Shown: positions 1 through 12,246, counted from the first letter of the stretch. The stretch: DNA of 64,000 bases from Rugosibacter aromaticivorans (GCF_000934545.1 NZ_CP010554.1:2604001-2668000); one strand, 5' to 3'. Notes: generated by a model from the sequence alone, not told the origin. A program made the numbers and translations.

Positions 1-1741
1 ACAGCAATTGCAGTGGCACAACATGCAGCACGGGACTGAGTAATCCATAGTGCTCAGGCAAACGCAGCACATGCACGCCTGGTTCTTCTTCCACGGCTGA
101 ATCCGCATCGGCAAACACATACAGCTCGCCACCACGCGCGGCGACTTCTTTCAAATTGGATTTTAATTTTTCGAGCAAGGCGTCATTGGGCGCAATGCTG
201 ATCACGGGCATGTCTTTATCCACCAGCGCCAGCGGGCCGTGCTTTAGCTCGCCTGCGGGGTAGCCTTCGGCGTGGATATAAGAGATTTCCTTGAGCTTTA
301 GCGCGCCTTCCAGCGCGATGGGGTAATGCTGGCCACGGCCCAGAAAAAGGGCGTGATGCTTGTTGGCAAAATGAGCCGCCCATGCCTTGATATCCGCTTC
401 GCCTGCCAGCACTTTTTGCACTGCCACGGGCAGGTGGCGCAAGGCATTCAGGTGCTGCGCTTCCACCGCTGGCGTCAGTCGGCCGACCTGCTTGGCAAGC
501 GTAGCCGCCAGCAAAAACAACGCGGCTAACTGCGTGGTAAACGCCTTGGTTGATGCCACGCCGATTTCAGGACCAGCCCGCGTCAAAAAGCGCAGTGCAC
601 ACTCGCGAACAATCGCGGATTCGGGCACATTGCAGATCGCCAGCGTGCGCTGCATGCCTTGCGCCTTGGCATGCCGAACAGAGGCCAGCGTATCGGCCGT
701 TTCACCTGACTGAGAGATCGCAACAACCAGTTGATCCGGGTTAGGTACGGACACCCGATAGCGATATTCGCTGGCAATTTCAACGGTGCACGGCACGCCC
801 GCTAACTGCTCTATCCAGTACCGCGCCACCAAACCGGAATGATAGCTGGTGCCGCACGCCAGAATGAGTACGGATTGCACTCCGGCCAGCAATTCAGGCG
901 CGGCGACGCCAAATAAATTAGGCGTAAAGGTTTGCGCGCCGCTGATCATTTCCAGCGTTGCCGCGAGGGCTTGCGGTTGCTCGAAAATTTCTTTTTGCAT
1001 GTAATGCTGATAGTCACCCAGCTCAACCGCATCGGCAGACAAGCTGCTTTGCGTCACGGCACGCGCCACTACCGTACCACCAGCGCCGACTATTTTGAGT
1101 GTATCGCGCGTAAGCTCCGCGCAGTCGCCATCCTCAAGGTAGATGATCTGCCGTGTGACTTGCAACAACGCTGCCGCATCCGATGCAGCATAGTGGCCAT
1201 CCTTACCCACCCCAAGCAGCAGGGGCGCGCCATGACGAGCAACGATGATCCGATCCTCACCTTGCCTAAGCACCGCAATGGCATAAGCCCCTGTCAGACG
1301 AGCCGTCGCCAGTTGAACCGCCGCAAATAAATCTGGCGTGGTTTGCCGTATCTGCTGAATGAGATGGGCGATCACCTCGGTATCGGTATCCGAAGTAAAG
1401 ACGTAGCCTTCCGCCATGAGCGCGTCGCGTAGTTCGGCATAGTTTTCGATAATGCCGTTGTGCACCACCGCCAGGCTCGCCGAAACATGCGGATGTGCGT
1501 TGCGCTCGCTGGGCACGCCATGCGTGGCCCAGCGGGTATGCGCAATGCCCAGATGAGCCACTTGGTCTGCCGCCTGCGTTGCGAGCTCTGCCACCCGTCC
1601 CACACTGCGCAAGCGCGTGAGCGTGGGGTTAAGCAGCGCCAAGCCAGCTGAATCATAGCCGCGATATTCCAGACGCAGCAGGCCTTCAATCAGAACAGGT
1701 ACAACGTTGCGCGCGGCAACGGCAGCGACAATGCCACACAT
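1..1741 (-). CDS. glmS: Glutamine--fructose-6-phosphate aminotransferase (isomerizing), 3' end outside window
   Basis: Makes glucosamine-6-phosphate from fructose-6-phosphate and glutamine, the first committed step to UDP-GlcNAc for peptidoglycan and LPS. The 580 visible codons read without a break. The start ATG is followed directly by the catalytic Cys (MCGIVAAV), as expected for an Ntn-type glutaminase whose Met is removed. The glutaminase motif HTRWATHG is present. Two SIS sugar-isomerase domains follow, with CGTSYHSG and SQSGETADT in the first and [14 protein letters not shown] in the second. About 25-30 C-terminal residues are missing, compared with a usual length near 605-610. The start lies 2 bp after the glmU stop, so the two are almost certainly cotranscribed and coupled. 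The linker at plus 1072-1091 matches the dispersed repeat of this window, but protein length there looks normal. Confidence 0.97.
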   Translation of the reverse strand, partial: MCGIVAAVAARNVVPVLIEGLLRLEYRGYDSAGLALLNPTLTRLRSVGRVAELATQAADQVAHLGIAHTRWATHGVPSERNAHPHVSASLAVVHNGIIENYAELRDALMAEGYVFTSDTDTEVIAHLIQQIRQTTPDLFAAVQLATARLTGAYAIAVLRQGEDRIIVARHGAPLLLGVGKDGHYAASDAAALLQVTRQIIYLEDGDCAELTRDTLKIVGAGGTVVARAVTQSSLSADAVELGDYQHYMQKEIFEQPQALAATLEMISGAQTFTPNLFGVAAPELLAGVQSVLILACGTSYHSGLVARYWIEQLAGVPCTVEIASEYRYRVSVPNPDQLVVAISQSGETADTLASVRHAKAQGMQRTLAICNVPESAIVRECALRFLTRAGPEIGVASTKAFTTQLAALFLLAATLAKQVGRLTPAVEAQHLNALRHLPVAVQKVLAGEADIKAWAAHFANKHHALFLGRGQHYPIALEGALKLKEISYIHAEGYPAGELKHGPLALVDKDMPVISIAPNDALLEKLKSNLKEVAARGGELYVFADADSAVEEEPGVHVLRLPEHYGLLSPVLHVVPLQLL

Positions 1742-1743
1742 GG

Positions 1744-3171
1744 TTAATCCTTTTTCTGTTTTGCAGGGCGCTTCCAGCCAGCAATCGATAGCTGTTTGGC
1801 GCGTGAAATCGTGAGTTGACCCGGTGGCGCATTTTTAGTGAGTGTGGTTCCAGCACCGAGGGTTGCGCCACGGCCGACCGTCACCGGCGCGACAAGTTGC
1901 GTGTCAGAACCAATGAATACATCATCTTCGATCACGGTGCGAAACTTATTGGCGCCATCGTAGTTGCAGGTGATCGTGCCGGCGCCCACATTCACCCGCT
2001 GGCCTATGGTTGCATCGCCAATGTAAGCAAGATGGTTGGCCTTGGAATGGTCCGCAATGGCACTGTTTTTAACTTCAACAAAATTGCCAATATGGACGTC
2101 CCCGCCAAGGTCGGTACCTGGGCGCAAACGCGCATAGGGGCCAATGCGGCAATTCGGGCCAACATTGGCATCTTCAATATGGCAAAAAGGCGCAATGCTT
2201 GCGCCTTGGGCGATGCGGCAATTTTTCAGCACACAGTTTGCGCCGATGCGCACATTGTCCGCCAGCGTTACCTGCCCTTCGAATACGTTATTCACATCAA
2301 TGAACACATCGCGGCCGCAGGTCAGTTGGCCACGCACATCGATTCGCGCCGGGTCAACCAGACTAACGCCCGCATTCAGCAACGACTCGGCAACCGTGCG
2401 TTGATAAACGCGCTCTAACGCCGCGAGCTGGACTTTGCTATTCACCCCTTCGATTTCCCGCACCACATCAGGCTGCGCCGTCACGACGGGTAAGCCTTCA
2501 TGAACCGCCATCGCGACAATATCGGTGAGATAGTATTCGCCCTGCGCGTTACGATTGCCCAGCGTCGGCAACCAGCGGGATAGCGCTTCTGTTGGCGCAA
2601 CCAGCATGCCGGTGTTGATTTCATGAATCTGGCGTTGCGCATCGCTGGCGTCTTTCTCTTCAACAATACACGTCACCTTGCCCGCCTCGCGGACGATACG
2701 ACCATAGCCCTGCGGGTTATCAAGGTTTGCTGTCAGCAACGCCAAAGCGCCCTGGGCGCTTTTCGTCCCTTTTGCGCCTTGGGTGCTGTGTGTTCCTTGC
2801 GCGCCTTGTACTGCTACATCGAGCAACCGTTGCAGAGTCGACGTCTGAATCAACGGCACATCGCCATACAGCACTAATGTCAGTGAAGGTGTAGCCGTGG
2901 CCAACTGCGGCAGCGCTTGCAATACCGCGTGGCCCGTACCCAATTGGGGCGACTGGCTTACCCAGAGGAGATCCGGCGCATTGAGCGCTGCCTGTACTTG
3001 ATCACCCCCGTGGCCATACACGACGCAGATACGCACAGCCCCCAGTGCGCGAGCCGTATCCAGCACATGGCCGAGTAGCGGCTTGCCCGCCAGCGGATGC
3101 AGCACCTTGGGTAGCGCAGAATTCATGCGCCTGCCTTGGCCTGCCGCAAGAATAACGACATTGATAACCAT
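1744..3171 (-). CDS. glmU: Bifunctional GlmU: GlcNAc-1-P uridyltransferase / GlcN-1-P acetyltransferase
   Basis: Acetylates glucosamine-1-phosphate and transfers UMP to it, giving UDP-GlcNAc. The N-terminal nucleotidyltransferase domain (about residues 1-245) has the signature LAAGQGRRM and the product motif YGDVPL. The C-terminal left-handed beta-helix (about 265-460) has hexapeptide repeats and the acetyltransferase motif [12 protein letters not shown]. Length is 475 residues against about 456 in E. coli. The excess is a glycine/glutamine-rich tandem repeat at residues 122-142 in the uridyltransferase domain, just before the segment [15 protein letters not shown]. The gene sits 29 bp after gltD and 2 bp before glmS. 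Confidence 0.97.
   Translation of the reverse strand: MVINVVILAAGQGRRMNSALPKVLHPLAGKPLLGHVLDTARALGAVRICVVYGHGGDQVQAALNAPDLLWVSQSPQLGTGHAVLQALPQLATATPSLTLVLYGDVPLIQTSTLQRLLDVAVQGAQGTHSTQGAKGTKSAQGALALLTANLDNPQGYGRIVREAGKVTCIVEEKDASDAQRQIHEINTGMLVAPTEALSRWLPTLGNRNAQGEYYLTDIVAMAVHEGLPVVTAQPDVVREIEGVNSKVQLAALERVYQRTVAESLLNAGVSLVDPARIDVRGQLTCGRDVFIDVNNVFEGQVTLADNVRIGANCVLKNCRIAQGASIAPFCHIEDANVGPNCRIGPYARLRPGTDLGGDVHIGNFVEVKNSAIADHSKANHLAYIGDATIGQRVNVGAGTITCNYDGANKFRTVIEDDVFIGSDTQLVAPVTVGRGATLGAGTTLTKNAPPGQLTISRAKQLSIAGWKRPAKQKKD
2746..2808 (-). repeat. 27-bp tandem repeat (2.3 units) inside glmU
   Basis: In the glmU reading direction two 27-bp units and a 9-bp partial unit encode [18 protein letters not shown] and QGA (residues 122-142). 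The unit is a multiple of three, so copy-number change would keep the frame. Its end holds a palindrome with 9-bp arms and a single central base at 2744-2762. The family normally has only a short loop here. Confidence 0.85.
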
Positions 3172-3200
3172 GGCGTTAGTATCCAGGTCGCACAGCCGGC

Positions 3201-4682
3201 TTAACGCGGCAAGACGCTTTCGCCCATTAAAAATTCATCGACTGCGCGAGCACACTGACGCCCCTCGCGGATCGCCCATACCACCAGTGATTGGCCACGT
3301 CGTATATCGCCAGCCGCAAACACGCGCGGCACATTGGTGTGGTACGCCACCCCACCTTCAGTCGAGGCACTGGCATTGCCACGAGGGTCTTTAGCAACAC
3401 CAAAGGCATCCAGCACGCCGCCTACCGGGCTAACAAACCCCATGGCCAGAAAAGCAAAATCGGCTTGAATCTCAAATTCGGAGCCCGGCACCTCATGCAT
3501 CTTGCCGTCTTTCCATTCCAGACGCACTGCACGCACCGCTTTAAGATGGCCGCGCAAGGGGCCCTCTTCGTGGGCAATAAACGCCTTGGTTCCGATCGCC
3601 CAATCGCGCTCACAGCCTTCTTCATGCGAAGAGGAGGTGCGTAGCCGCAAGGGCCAATAAGGCCAGGTCAAAGCACCGTCTTCCTGCTCAGGAGGGCGCG
3701 GCATCAGCTCAATTTGGGTGATGCTCGCTGCACCATGGCGATTCGACGTCCCGACGCAATCAGACCCCGTATCGCCACCACCAATCACCAAGACATGCTT
3801 GCCTTTGACGTTGATCGGGTTTTTACGCCCACCGGCGACTTCCTTGTTTTGCGGGATGAGAAACTCGAGTGCAAAGTGCACGCCCTTATGTTCGCGGCCG
3901 GGAATGGGCAAATCGCGCGGCAACTCGGCACCACCGGCAAGCACAACGGCATCAAAATCTTTGCGCAATTGTTCTGGCGTGATGGTTTTTTTCGCATCGC
4001 TATGAATACCTGCGGCCAACCTGGTATTTGTCACCATGATGCCTGTCGCAAACGAAACACCTTCGGCTTTCATTTGCGCCATACGCCAGTCAATCAAGCG
4101 TTTATCCAGTTTGAAATCTGGAATGCCATAGCGCAACAGGCCGCCAATACGATCACTTTTTTCAAACACAGTAACTGCGTGACCAACGCGCGCCAATTGC
4201 TGCGCTGCTGCCAGCCCGGCAGGGCCAGAGCCAACCACGGCAATCTTTTTGCCCGTTTTCCATGCAGGCGGTTGCGGCACAACCCAGCCGTTTTCACCTG
4301 CTTTATCGATGATGGCGCGCTCAATCGACTTAATGCCAACAGGCGTATGCGGGATATTCAGCGTACAAGCCTCTTCACAAGGGGCTGGGCAAATACGGCT
4401 GGTAAATTCAGGAAAATTATTTGTTGAATGCAATACTTCAATGGCTTTTTGCCAGTTGCCACGGTAGACCAAATCATTCCAGTCGGGAATGATGTTATTC
4501 ACCGGACAACCTGTATTGCAAAATGGAATACCACAATCCATGCATCTCGCCGCCTGAATTTTGGCTTTTCCATCCGTCAACCGTGGAACAAATTCCTTGT
4601 AAAGTGTGACTCGTTTTGCCACTGGCTCATAAGCATCAGCAATCCGTTCGTACTCCAAAAACCCGGTGGGCTTACCCATCAA
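3201..4682 (-). CDS. gltD: Glutamate synthase (NADPH) small subunit
   Basis: Beta subunit of GOGAT. It takes electrons from NADPH through FAD and Fe-S clusters to the large subunit, which converts 2-oxoglutarate and glutamine to two glutamates. The 493 residues match the family length. The N-terminus carries cysteine groups [14 protein letters not shown] and CPAPCEEAC (about residues 42-110) for 4Fe-4S clusters. Rossmann motifs follow: [12 protein letters not shown] for FAD near residue 150 and [11 protein letters not shown] for NADPH near 300. A C-terminal FAD motif [17 protein letters not shown] completes the fold. The start codon overlaps the gltB stop by 4 bp (ATGA), which indicates translational coupling and equimolar production. 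Confidence 0.97.
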   Translation of the reverse strand: MMGKPTGFLEYERIADAYEPVAKRVTLYKEFVPRLTDGKAKIQAARCMDCGIPFCNTGCPVNNIIPDWNDLVYRGNWQKAIEVLHSTNNFPEFTSRICPAPCEEACTLNIPHTPVGIKSIERAIIDKAGENGWVVPQPPAWKTGKKIAVVGSGPAGLAAAQQLARVGHAVTVFEKSDRIGGLLRYGIPDFKLDKRLIDWRMAQMKAEGVSFATGIMVTNTRLAAGIHSDAKKTITPEQLRKDFDAVVLAGGAELPRDLPIPGREHKGVHFALEFLIPQNKEVAGGRKNPINVKGKHVLVIGGGDTGSDCVGTSNRHGAASITQIELMPRPPEQEDGALTWPYWPLRLRTSSSHEEGCERDWAIGTKAFIAHEEGPLRGHLKAVRAVRLEWKDGKMHEVPGSEFEIQADFAFLAMGFVSPVGGVLDAFGVAKDPRGNASASTEGGVAYHTNVPRVFAAGDIRRGQSLVVWAIREGRQCARAVDEFLMGESVLPR

Positions 4683-7600
4683 GCGGCCTCTTTTATCTTG
4701 GTCGCCGCCATTTCTTTTAATGCGCGACGATATTCATGGGGGAAAACTTTCACAAACCGACCCAGCGTTTGACGCCAGTCAGCGAGCAATGCGCGAGCTT
4801 GTTCGCTACCGGTAAGCTGAGCGTGCTGCTCGATCAGTCGTTTCAGCTGTGTCTCGTCCGCTTCACCACGATGCCGCAGGCCATCATCTGCTTGAGCATC
4901 TGTAGCGAGTACGCCTTCCAACGCCACCATCGATACATTGCACCGCTGCGCAAACTGGCCATCGACGTCATACACATAAGCCATACCACCGGACATGCCA
5001 GCAGCAAAATTGCGCCCGGTGAGTCCGAGAACAACCACCGTGCCACCCGTCATATATTCACAACCGTGATCACCCGTGCCTTCGACAACCGCCGTAGCGC
5101 CTGAGTTACGTACAGCAAAACGCTCGCCAGCGACGCCGCTGAAAAATGCCTCGCCTTCGATCGCGCCGTATAGTGCTGTGTTGCCAACAATAATGTTCTC
5201 GGCCGATACGCCACGAAATGCCTTGGGTGGGCGCACAATGATACGGCCACCGGACAATCCCTTGCCAACGTAGTCATTGCCTTCACCCACCAAATCCAGC
5301 GTGATCCCGCGTGCCAGAAAAGCGCCGAAGCTTTGTCCGGCTGTACCTGTCAGTTTGACGGAAATGGCATCCTCAGCCAATCCTGCGTGACCAAAGCGCT
5401 TGGCTACTTCATGTGACAACAAGGTGCCAACGGTGCGGTTTTCATTTTTGATCGCGGCTTCAATCGTCACCTTCGCACCATGTTTCAGCGCCGGCTCGGC
5501 TTTGCTGATCAGGCGGTGATCAAGCGCGCGGAGCAATCCATGATCTTGCGTTTCACGATGACAAAGCGCCACATCGCTTGACACTGTCGGCATATAGAAG
5601 ATGCGTGAGAAGTCGAGACCCTTTGCTTTCCAGTGTTCAATGCCGCTGCGGGTATCGAGTAAATCAGCACGGCCAACGAGGTCGTTAAATTTTCGAATAC
5701 CCAATTGCGCCATGAGTTCGCGTACCTCTTCAGCAACAAAAAAGAAATAATTCACCACGTGTTCAGGCTGGCCGGTGAAGCGTTTGCGCAATACCGGATC
5801 CTGCGTGGCTACGCCCACGGGGCAGGTATTCAGATGGCATTTTCGCATCATGATGCAGCCTTCGACAACTAATGGGGCTGTGGCAAAGCCGAACTCATCA
5901 GCGCCGAGCAGCGCGGCGACCACCACATCGCGCCCGGTTTTCATCTGGCCGTCAGCCTGCACGCGGATGCGGCCGCGCAGCTTGTTCAGCACCAGCGTCT
6001 GTTGCGTTTCCGCCAGACCTAACTCCCAAGGCGTGCCCGCATGTTTGATCGAAGAAATAGGTGACGCCCCTGTGCCGCCGTCGTGGCCGGCGATCACCAC
6101 GTGATCCGCCTTGGCTTTAGCCACGCCGGTGGCAACCGTACCCACGCCGACTTCAGACACCAGCTTGACCGAAACCGAGGCCACCGGATTGGCATTTTTC
6201 AAATCATGAATAAGCTGCGCCAGATCTTCAATGGAATAAATATCATGGTGTGGCGGGGGCGAAATCAAACCAACGCCGGGCACCGAGTGCCGCAAAAAGC
6301 CGATGTACTCGGACACTTTGTGTCCGGGCAGTTGGCCACCTTCGCCAGGCTTTGCCCCTTGCGCCATCTTGATTTGCAACTGGTCTGCGTTACTCAGATA
6401 TTCTGCCGTGACACCAAACCGGCCAGACGCCACCTGCTTGATCGCCGAACGCAAGCTGTCGCCCTCTTTCAAGGGGATATTCGCCTCCACGCGGCTCGCC
6501 CCGATCACGCCGGCCACCGTAGCACCAGCGCCGACTTTTTCGAAACGTCGCGGGTCTTCGCCGCCTTCACCTGTATTGGATTTTCCACCAATACGGTTCA
6601 TGGCAATCGCTAGCGTGGTATGCGCTTCGGTTGAAATCGAGCCGAGCGACATCGCACCCGTGGCAAACCGCTTGACGATTTCTTTGGCGGACTCAACCTC
6701 ATTAAGCGGCACCGGGGGACCAGCAGGATTGAGCTCGAACAAGCCGCGCAATGTCAGGTGACGTTTGCTTTGATCATTAATCAGCCGGGCATATTCTTTA
6801 TACGTGTCGTACTTTCCGGACCGCGTGGCATGCTGTAATTTAGCAATCGCATCGGGTGTCCACATCTGATCTTCGCCACGGACACGATAGGCATATTCAC
6901 CCCCCGCATCCAGGCTATTAGACAGCACGGGGTCGGTAGAAAATGCGGCGCGATGAATACGTACGGCTTCCTCTGCGACTTCTAACAGACCAATACCTTC
7001 AATCTGCGTCGATGTGCCAGTAAAAAAGTCGCGAATAAATTCAGAATTCAGGCCAATCGCCTCGAAAATTTGCGCTCCGCAATAGGACTGATAGGTTGAT
7101 ATCCCCATCTTGGACATCACCTTGTTCAGGCCTTTACCAATCGCCTTGACAAATTTCTTCTGCGCTTCCTTGGCGTCTTTGCCTGAAAATTTAGCGATGG
7201 TTTCAAGTGCCAACCAAGGGCAAACGGCCTCGGCGCCATAGCCTGCGAGCAAAGCAAAATGATGCACCTCTCGCACGGAGCCGGTATCAACTACCAGGCC
7301 AGTGCTCGTGCGCAACCCCTTCTTGGTCAGGTGATGATGAACAGCGGCGCAAGCAAGTAAAGCCGGAATAGCGACACGTTCACATGACACCGCGCGATCA
7401 GATAGCACCACAATGTTGTAGCCCGCCGCCACTGATTGCTCGGCAGCCGCTGCAAGATCAGCCAGCGCGGAGGCGCAGCCCACAGCACCTGCGGCCATAG
7501 GGTAAGTGATATCCAGAACCAGTGATTTGAAACGCCCTTGCGTGGCCTTGTCGATTGATGTTAAGCGGGTGAAATCGTCGTCCAGAAGAACCGGCTGCGT

Positions 7601-9304
7601 CACCTCCAAACGGGGCGTCAGCGGTTCGTCATCGCCATTCGCTATACCCATCAAGTTCGGTTTTGGACCAATGAAGCTCGTGAGTGACATCACAATTTCT
7701 TCGCGAATGGGATCAATCGGTGGATTGGTCACCTGAGCGAAGAGCTGCTTAAAGTAGGTGTAGAGCGACTTTTCTCGCGACGACAACACCGGTAGCGCAG
7801 AATCGTTGCCCATAGAGCCCGTGGCCTCTTCGCCATTTTCCGCCATCGGCTCGAGAATAAATTTGATATCTTCCTGGGTATAGCCAAACGCTTGTTGGGT
7901 ATCCAGCAGCGACTCTCTGAGCTTTAGAGCTGACTTTCCATTAGCGGGCAAATCAGCCAGAAACAGGCGAGACGCCTTCACCCACTGACCATAAGGCTGC
8001 TCCGTTGCAATCGCATGCTTGAGTTCGGCATCATCAATGATGCGGCCGGCTTCCAGATCAATGAGAAACATTTTGCCTGGTTGCAGACGCCATTTTTTGG
8101 CAATTTTTTCTTCCGGAAAGCTCAGAACACCCATTTCAGAAGCCATCAGCACGATGTCATCATCAGTAATCAGATAGCGCGCCGGCCGCAAGCCATTTCG
8201 ATCAAGCGTTGCGCCGATCTGCCGACCATCTGTAAACGCAACTGCAGCAGGACCATCCCAGGGCTCCATCAGTGGTGCATGAAATTCATAAAAAGCGCGG
8301 CGCTCTTCATCAATTAAGTCATTGCTTGCCCATGCTTCGGGGATCAGCATCATCATGGCATGCGGCAGGGAATAGCCGCCCATGACCAGCAGTTCTAGCG
8401 CATTATCAAAGCTTGCCGAATCCGATTGGCCGTCAATGATCAGCGGCCACAGTTTTTTGAGATCGTCGCCCAGCCATTTCGAACTCATCGCCTTCTGCCG
8501 CGCAGCCATCCAATTGATATTGCCGCGCACGGTGTTGATTTCACCATTGTGGGCAATCATGCGGAACGGATGCGCTAGATCCCACGTGGGGAACGTATTG
8601 GTCGAGAAGCGCTGATGTACCAGTGCAATGGCCGACAGCAGGCGCTCGTCCTGCAGATCAAGGAAGTAACTGCCCACTTGCTCGGCTAGCAACATGCCCT
8701 TGTAGACGATAGTCCGCGAGGACAATGACGCGATGTAAAACCGGTTGATATCACCTAATTTCAAACGACGAACTTCATGCTCGACGCGCTTTCTAATGAC
8801 AAAAAGCTTACGCTCAAACGCCTCTTGATCGGCGCACTGATCACTACGGCCAATGAATACCTGGCGCACTACGGGCTCAATATCTTTAGCGGCTTGAGCA
8901 AGCCCCGAATTATCTCGAGGCACATCACGCCAACCCAAATAATTCTGCCCTTCTTCATGGATAATGCGCGCCATGACAGACTCACACGCGGCACGCCCAT
9001 TGGTTGACTGCGGCAAAAACACATTGCCGCAGGCATATTCCCCCGCTACCGGAAGTGCAATGTCCCGAGCCAATGCCTCTTCGCGCAAGAAGAGATCGGG
9101 CAATTGAAGCAGAATCCCTGCACCATCGCCCAATAGGGGATCGTACCCCGTGGCACCGCGGTGCTCAAGGTTGCTAAGTATCTGTAAACCCTGCTTAACA
9201 ATCGCATGGCTTTTGCAGTTTTTAATATGGGCCACGAAACCGACACCACAGGCGTCGTGCTCTCGTATCGGGTCGTAAAGCCCTTGGCGCTGGGGGAATA
9301 CCAT
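4679..9304 (-). CDS. gltB: Glutamate synthase (NADPH) large subunit
   Basis: Alpha subunit of GOGAT (1541 residues). The N-terminal Ntn glutaminase releases ammonia, which is tunnelled to the FMN site and used to aminate 2-oxoglutarate. I chose the ATG at 9304 because GAGGAA lies 7-8 nt upstream and because the expected short propeptide (18 residues) then precedes the catalytic Cys in HDACGVGF. An upstream in-frame start would add 48 hydrophobic residues unlike the family. FMN-domain motifs [25 protein letters not shown] and [10 protein letters not shown] are present. The 3Fe-4S cysteines are in [15 protein letters not shown], and a C-terminal GXGXG beta-helix ends the protein. The loop after [10 protein letters not shown] overlaps a look-alike of the dispersed repeat (plus 6515-6540), at roughly normal family length. 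Confidence 0.97.
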   Translation of the reverse strand: MVFPQRQGLYDPIREHDACGVGFVAHIKNCKSHAIVKQGLQILSNLEHRGATGYDPLLGDGAGILLQLPDLFLREEALARDIALPVAGEYACGNVFLPQSTNGRAACESVMARIIHEEGQNYLGWRDVPRDNSGLAQAAKDIEPVVRQVFIGRSDQCADQEAFERKLFVIRKRVEHEVRRLKLGDINRFYIASLSSRTIVYKGMLLAEQVGSYFLDLQDERLLSAIALVHQRFSTNTFPTWDLAHPFRMIAHNGEINTVRGNINWMAARQKAMSSKWLGDDLKKLWPLIIDGQSDSASFDNALELLVMGGYSLPHAMMMLIPEAWASNDLIDEERRAFYEFHAPLMEPWDGPAAVAFTDGRQIGATLDRNGLRPARYLITDDDIVLMASEMGVLSFPEEKIAKKWRLQPGKMFLIDLEAGRIIDDAELKHAIATEQPYGQWVKASRLFLADLPANGKSALKLRESLLDTQQAFGYTQEDIKFILEPMAENGEEATGSMGNDSALPVLSSREKSLYTYFKQLFAQVTNPPIDPIREEIVMSLTSFIGPKPNLMGIANGDDEPLTPRLEVTQPVLLDDDFTRLTSIDKATQGRFKSLVLDITYPMAAGAVGCASALADLAAAAEQSVAAGYNIVVLSDRAVSCERVAIPALLACAAVHHHLTKKGLRTSTGLVVDTGSVREVHHFALLAGYGAEAVCPWLALETIAKFSGKDAKEAQKKFVKAIGKGLNKVMSKMGISTYQSYCGAQIFEAIGLNSEFIRDFFTGTSTQIEGIGLLEVAEEAVRIHRAAFSTDPVLSNSLDAGGEYAYRVRGEDQMWTPDAIAKLQHATRSGKYDTYKEYARLINDQSKRHLTLRGLFELNPAGPPVPLNEVESAKEIVKRFATGAMSLGSISTEAHTTLAIAMNRIGGKSNTGEGGEDPRRFEKVGAGATVAGVIGASRVEANIPLKEGDSLRSAIKQVASGRFGVTAEYLSNADQLQIKMAQGAKPGEGGQLPGHKVSEYIGFLRHSVPGVGLISPPPHHDIYSIEDLAQLIHDLKNANPVASVSVKLVSEVGVGTVATGVAKAKADHVVIAGHDGGTGASPISSIKHAGTPWELGLAETQQTLVLNKLRGRIRVQADGQMKTGRDVVVAALLGADEFGFATAPLVVEGCIMMRKCHLNTCPVGVATQDPVLRKRFTGQPEHVVNYFFFVAEEVRELMAQLGIRKFNDLVGRADLLDTRSGIEHWKAKGLDFSRIFYMPTVSSDVALCHRETQDHGLLRALDHRLISKAEPALKHGAKVTIEAAIKNENRTVGTLLSHEVAKRFGHAGLAEDAISVKLTGTAGQSFGAFLARGITLDLVGEGNDYVGKGLSGGRIIVRPPKAFRGVSAENIIVGNTALYGAIEGEAFFSGVAGERFAVRNSGATAVVEGTGDHGCEYMTGGTVVVLGLTGRNFAAGMSGGMAYVYDVDGQFAQRCNVSMVALEGVLATDAQADDGLRHRGEADETQLKRLIEQHAQLTGSEQARALLADWRQTLGRFVKVFPHEYRRALKEMAATKIKEAA

Positions 9305-9332
9305 CTTGTCATTCCTCGGAAATGCAGTCGGC

Positions 9333-9390
9333 AAAAAAGGCCGGGGGAATCTGCTCCCCAGCCTTGGATAGACCGCCTTAAAAAAGGCGG
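9333..9390 (-). terminator. Terminator-like hairpin pair in the gltB leader
   Basis: Between dgt and gltB the minus strand has two hairpins. The first (9390-9373) pairs CCGCCTT with AAGGCGG around a 4-nt loop. The second (9365-9333) pairs AAGGCTGGGGA with TCCCC-CG-GCCTT and ends in a run of T, as in a Rho-independent terminator. The second ends only about 30 nt before the gltB ATG. It may end dgt transcription. If the promoter at 9402-9430 is real, it could instead attenuate gltB transcription. Confidence 0.5.
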
Positions 9391-9401
9391 CGGAACTGAC
9401 A

Positions 9402-9430
9402 AATATACCGGCAAAACCGCTTGAACTCAA
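9402..9430 (-). promoter_or_regulatory. Candidate sigma-70 promoter for gltBD-glmUS
   Basis: On the minus strand TTGAGT (9430-9425) and TATATT (9407-9402) are separated by exactly 17 bp, a good match to the -35 and -10 consensus. Transcription would start near 9395, about 90 nt upstream of the gltB start. This is motif reading only. Confidence 0.45.
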
Positions 9431-9454
9431 TATGTCCGCGCCCAACAACCGTTT

Positions 9455-10579
9455 TTATTCGTCACCCACTAAAAATAATCGTCGGTGCTCTTTTACGGCG
9501 TAACGGTCAGTCATTCCGGCGATATAGTCCGCCGTTGCGCGAGATAAACTTTCTGCCGCGGCAGTTTGTTGATATTGCGGTGGCAGCAACCGCGGTTCTG
9601 CCATAAAAGCGGCGAAAAGTTCGCGAATAATGCGCTGTGCTTTTGTTGTCATGCGCACCACCTGATAATGGCGATAGAGCTGTTCGCGGAGAAACGTTTT
9701 CAGCGCTCGATTCTCTGCATACATTGCTTCCGAAAACCCGATCAGTGCAGGTGCAGCAAGAACATCCTGCAATGTCTTGGGCGCCACCTGGGCAATTCGC
9801 TGCCCAGACTCGTTAAGCAAATCGGTCACTTGTGCATCAATGACGCGGCGAATGGTTTCATGGATTCGCCGCCGGCCTGTGATACCGGGAAAAACCTGAT
9901 CAACTTCGGACAGGCGCCGACTGAACAAGCTGACGTCTTGCAATTGTTCCAAGGTGATAAGACCCGAACGCAAACCGTCGTCAACATCGTGGTTGTTATA
10001 CGCGATTTCATCCGCGAGATTGCATATTTGGGCTTCAAGCGAAGGTTGTTGTCCATTTAAAAAACGCTGGCCCAGCTCGCCCAAGATGCGCGCATGCGCA
10101 AGCGAACAATGCTTGAGGATGCCCTCCCGTGTTTCAAACATGAGATTCAAGCCATCAAACCTGCCGTAGTGCTGCTCTAATTGCTCAACGATACGTAGCG
10201 ACTGGAGGTTATGCTCAAACCCCCCGTATCCCTGCATGCATTCGTTTAACGCGTCTTGCCCTGCATGGCCAAAGGGTGTATGGCCAAGATCATGCGCCAG
10301 GGAAATGGCTTCTGCCAAATCATCATTCAAGCGTAACGCGCGGGCAATCGAGCGCGCAATCTGGGCGACCTCAATGCTGTGTGTCAGCCGTGTGCGAAAT
10401 AGATCGCCTTCATGATTAACAAAAACCTGGGTTTTATATTCGAGCCGTCGAAAAGCGGTGGAATGCACAATGCGGTCGCGATCACGCTGAAACTCGCTAC
10501 GCGCGCTAGGGCGGGGTTCGCTTATCTCTCGTCCGCGACTAACCGCATCGGTTACCGCATACAAAGCAAGCTCATTCAT
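9455..10579 (-). CDS. dgt: Deoxyguanosinetriphosphate triphosphohydrolase-like protein
   Basis: HD-domain nucleotidase that splits dGTP (or other dNTPs) to the deoxynucleoside and triphosphate. The 374 residues fit the short type-2 Dgt class. Metal-binding HD residues are visible in [10 protein letters not shown] and [17 protein letters not shown] (about residues 62-120), with further aspartates in [15 protein letters not shown]. The start overlaps the end of aroB by 8 bp, so it is the third gene of an aroK-aroB-dgt unit. This order is common in Betaproteobacteria. The in vivo substrate of type-2 members is often not known. Confidence 0.92.
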   Translation of the reverse strand: MNELALYAVTDAVSRGREISEPRPSARSEFQRDRDRIVHSTAFRRLEYKTQVFVNHEGDLFRTRLTHSIEVAQIARSIARALRLNDDLAEAISLAHDLGHTPFGHAGQDALNECMQGYGGFEHNLQSLRIVEQLEQHYGRFDGLNLMFETREGILKHCSLAHARILGELGQRFLNGQQPSLEAQICNLADEIAYNNHDVDDGLRSGLITLEQLQDVSLFSRRLSEVDQVFPGITGRRRIHETIRRVIDAQVTDLLNESGQRIAQVAPKTLQDVLAAPALIGFSEAMYAENRALKTFLREQLYRHYQVVRMTTKAQRIIRELFAAFMAEPRLLPPQYQQTAAAESLSRATADYIAGMTDRYAVKEHRRLFLVGDE

Positions 10580-11666
10580 GGCAACACGCAGTTAAGGTAG
10601 CAAGGATGTCTTCACGCGTTGCGTCACTGGTGGTGACAGCAGTTCCGATGGATTGAAGCAACACCAAGCGCAAGCGCCCGGCCGACACTTTTTTATCGTT
10701 CGACATGAATTCAAGATACCGCTCGGCACCTAGCATGGGGCCGCACACGGGCAGACCAGCCCGCTGCAAAAGGTTACGCACGCGATCAACATCAGCCGCT
10801 GATAGCCAGCCCAAACGACGCGATAATTCTGCTGCCATCACTGTTCCGGCAGCCACCGCTTCACCATGCAGCCAGTGACCATACCCCATGCCGGACTCTA
10901 TGGCATGGCCAAAGGTATGGCCTAAATTGAGTAAGGCGCGCCCCCCCTCTTTGGCCGTTTCAAACTCATCATTTGCCACTACCTCGGCTTTATTACGGCA
11001 GGATCGCTCAATGGCGTAGGCCAGTGCTTCATCATCGCCCGCAACGAGACGATCCATATTCGATTCAAGCCATTCAAGAAATGGCAGATCGCGGACCAAG
11101 CCATACTTGATCACTTCAGCAAGCCCCGCAGAAAGCTCACGCGCCGGTAAAGAACGCAAAGTAAGGGTGTCCGCCACAACCAGCTTGGGTTGCCAGAAGG
11201 CACCCACCATATTCTTGCCGCGCGGATGATTGATGCCCGTTTTACCACCAACCGATGAATCCACTTGCGATAACAAGGTGGTGGGAATTTGTATAAAAGG
11301 CACACCTCGCTGATAGGTCGCCGCGGCAAACCCCGCAAGATCACCGATCACACCACCACCCAATGCGATCAGCGTCGTACCACGGTCGCAACGCGCGGCT
11401 AACAAGGCATCGTATATCGCGTTAAGGGACTCCCAATTCTTGAATTTTTCACCATCCGGCAGAATAATCGGCGTCACACCAACGCCGACTTTTTCCAGCG
11501 TTGCAAGCAAGGTGTCTAGGTAGAGCGGAGCAACGGTTGTATTGCTGATTACCGCAACTCGTGGCCCCTGCAAATAAGGCGGAAGGTTTTCTGCATTTTG
11601 CAGCAAGTCGCTACCGATCAAAATCGGATAACTACGCTCAGCCAAGGCGACGTTCAAGCGGCGCAT
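10572..11666 (-). CDS. aroB: 3-dehydroquinate synthase
   Basis: Second step of the shikimate pathway: cyclises DAHP to 3-dehydroquinate with NAD+ and a divalent metal. The 364 residues match the family. Visible motifs are the NAD-binding [11 protein letters not shown] (about residues 103-113), the substrate/NAD region [14 protein letters not shown], and the metal ligands in [11 protein letters not shown] and GEAVAAG. The start overlaps the end of aroK by 13 bp and the end overlaps dgt by 8 bp, so the three genes form one compact unit. Confidence 0.97.
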   Translation of the reverse strand: MRRLNVALAERSYPILIGSDLLQNAENLPPYLQGPRVAVISNTTVAPLYLDTLLATLEKVGVGVTPIILPDGEKFKNWESLNAIYDALLAARCDRGTTLIALGGGVIGDLAGFAAATYQRGVPFIQIPTTLLSQVDSSVGGKTGINHPRGKNMVGAFWQPKLVVADTLTLRSLPARELSAGLAEVIKYGLVRDLPFLEWLESNMDRLVAGDDEALAYAIERSCRNKAEVVANDEFETAKEGGRALLNLGHTFGHAIESGMGYGHWLHGEAVAAGTVMAAELSRRLGWLSAADVDRVRNLLQRAGLPVCGPMLGAERYLEFMSNDKKVSAGRLRLVLLQSIGTAVTTSDATREDILATLTACCHE

Positions 11667-12181
11667 CGTTTACGCAGCTCTCGTTCAACTTGCGTTACCA
11701 GATGAAAAACGCTACCACCACCACTGGTCATAACCAAATCAGCTACATCTTGGTAAATAGGGTCGCGCTGTGTAAAAAGCTCTTCAATTCTCATCATGGG
11801 ATTCGCTACCTGAAGCAATGGGCGGTTAGCATCATGGTGCGTCCGATCAAACAGAATGCGCGGCGCTACCCGAAGATAAACAACCAGCCCGCTTTTTTTT
11901 ATTGCATCACAATTTTCCGGCCTCAGAACAGCACCGCCGCCAGTGGCAACAATCAGGTTGGATTGCTTAGCTAAATCAGCGATCACACGGGTCTCTTGTT
12001 CACGAAAGCCCGCTTCGCCTTCGGTCTCGAAAATCACCGGAATTTTGACGCCAGCGCGTACTTCTATTTCATGGTCAGCATCAATAAACTGACGGTGCAG
12101 ACGGCGCGCCAACTGCCTGCCCACCGTTGTTTTACCGGCGCCAGGCATGCCCACTAAATAAATGTTATCGCTGGAATTCAC
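11654..12181 (-). CDS. aroK: Shikimate kinase
   Basis: Phosphorylates shikimate at the 3-OH with ATP, the fifth step of the shikimate pathway. The 175 residues have the Walker A loop [15 protein letters not shown] (about residues 11-25). Shikimate-binding residues are in FIDADHEIE and in FREQE. The substrate motif ATGGGAV and the lid arginine region HHDANRPLL are present. It is first in the aroK-aroB-dgt unit and starts only 30 bp after the pilQ terminator hairpin, so its promoter must lie within or before that hairpin, or it lives on read-through from pil. Confidence 0.96.
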   Translation of the reverse strand: MNSSDNIYLVGMPGAGKTTVGRQLARRLHRQFIDADHEIEVRAGVKIPVIFETEGEAGFREQETRVIADLAKQSNLIVATGGGAVLRPENCDAIKKSGLVVYLRVAPRILFDRTHHDANRPLLQVANPMMRIEELFTQRDPIYQDVADLVMTSGGGSVFHLVTQVERELRKRCAA

Positions 12182-12210
12182 CGATGAATTGTATCAGCGG
12201 TATCAGCACA

Positions 12211-12246
12211 AAATATAAAGAGCCACTAGCGCGGCTCTTTATATTT
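12211..12246 (-). terminator. Rho-independent terminator after pilQ
   Basis: A perfect 14-bp inverted repeat (AAATATAAAGAGCC and its complement) with an 8-nt loop lies 17 bp past the pilQ stop. The outer A/T pairs supply the U-rich tail. It separates the pil operon from aroK. Confidence 0.85.

Noticed and set aside
1..1741. glmS ribozyme or riboswitch upstream of glmS
   Set aside because: glmS starts 2 bp after glmU, leaving no space for one; such ribozymes are known from Gram-positive bacteria.
6515..6540. Repeat core inside gltB as a possible insertion like the one in lysA
   Set aside because: Betaproteobacterial GltB proteins usually have a loop of about this length here, so an insertion is not supported; kept only as a sequence match.
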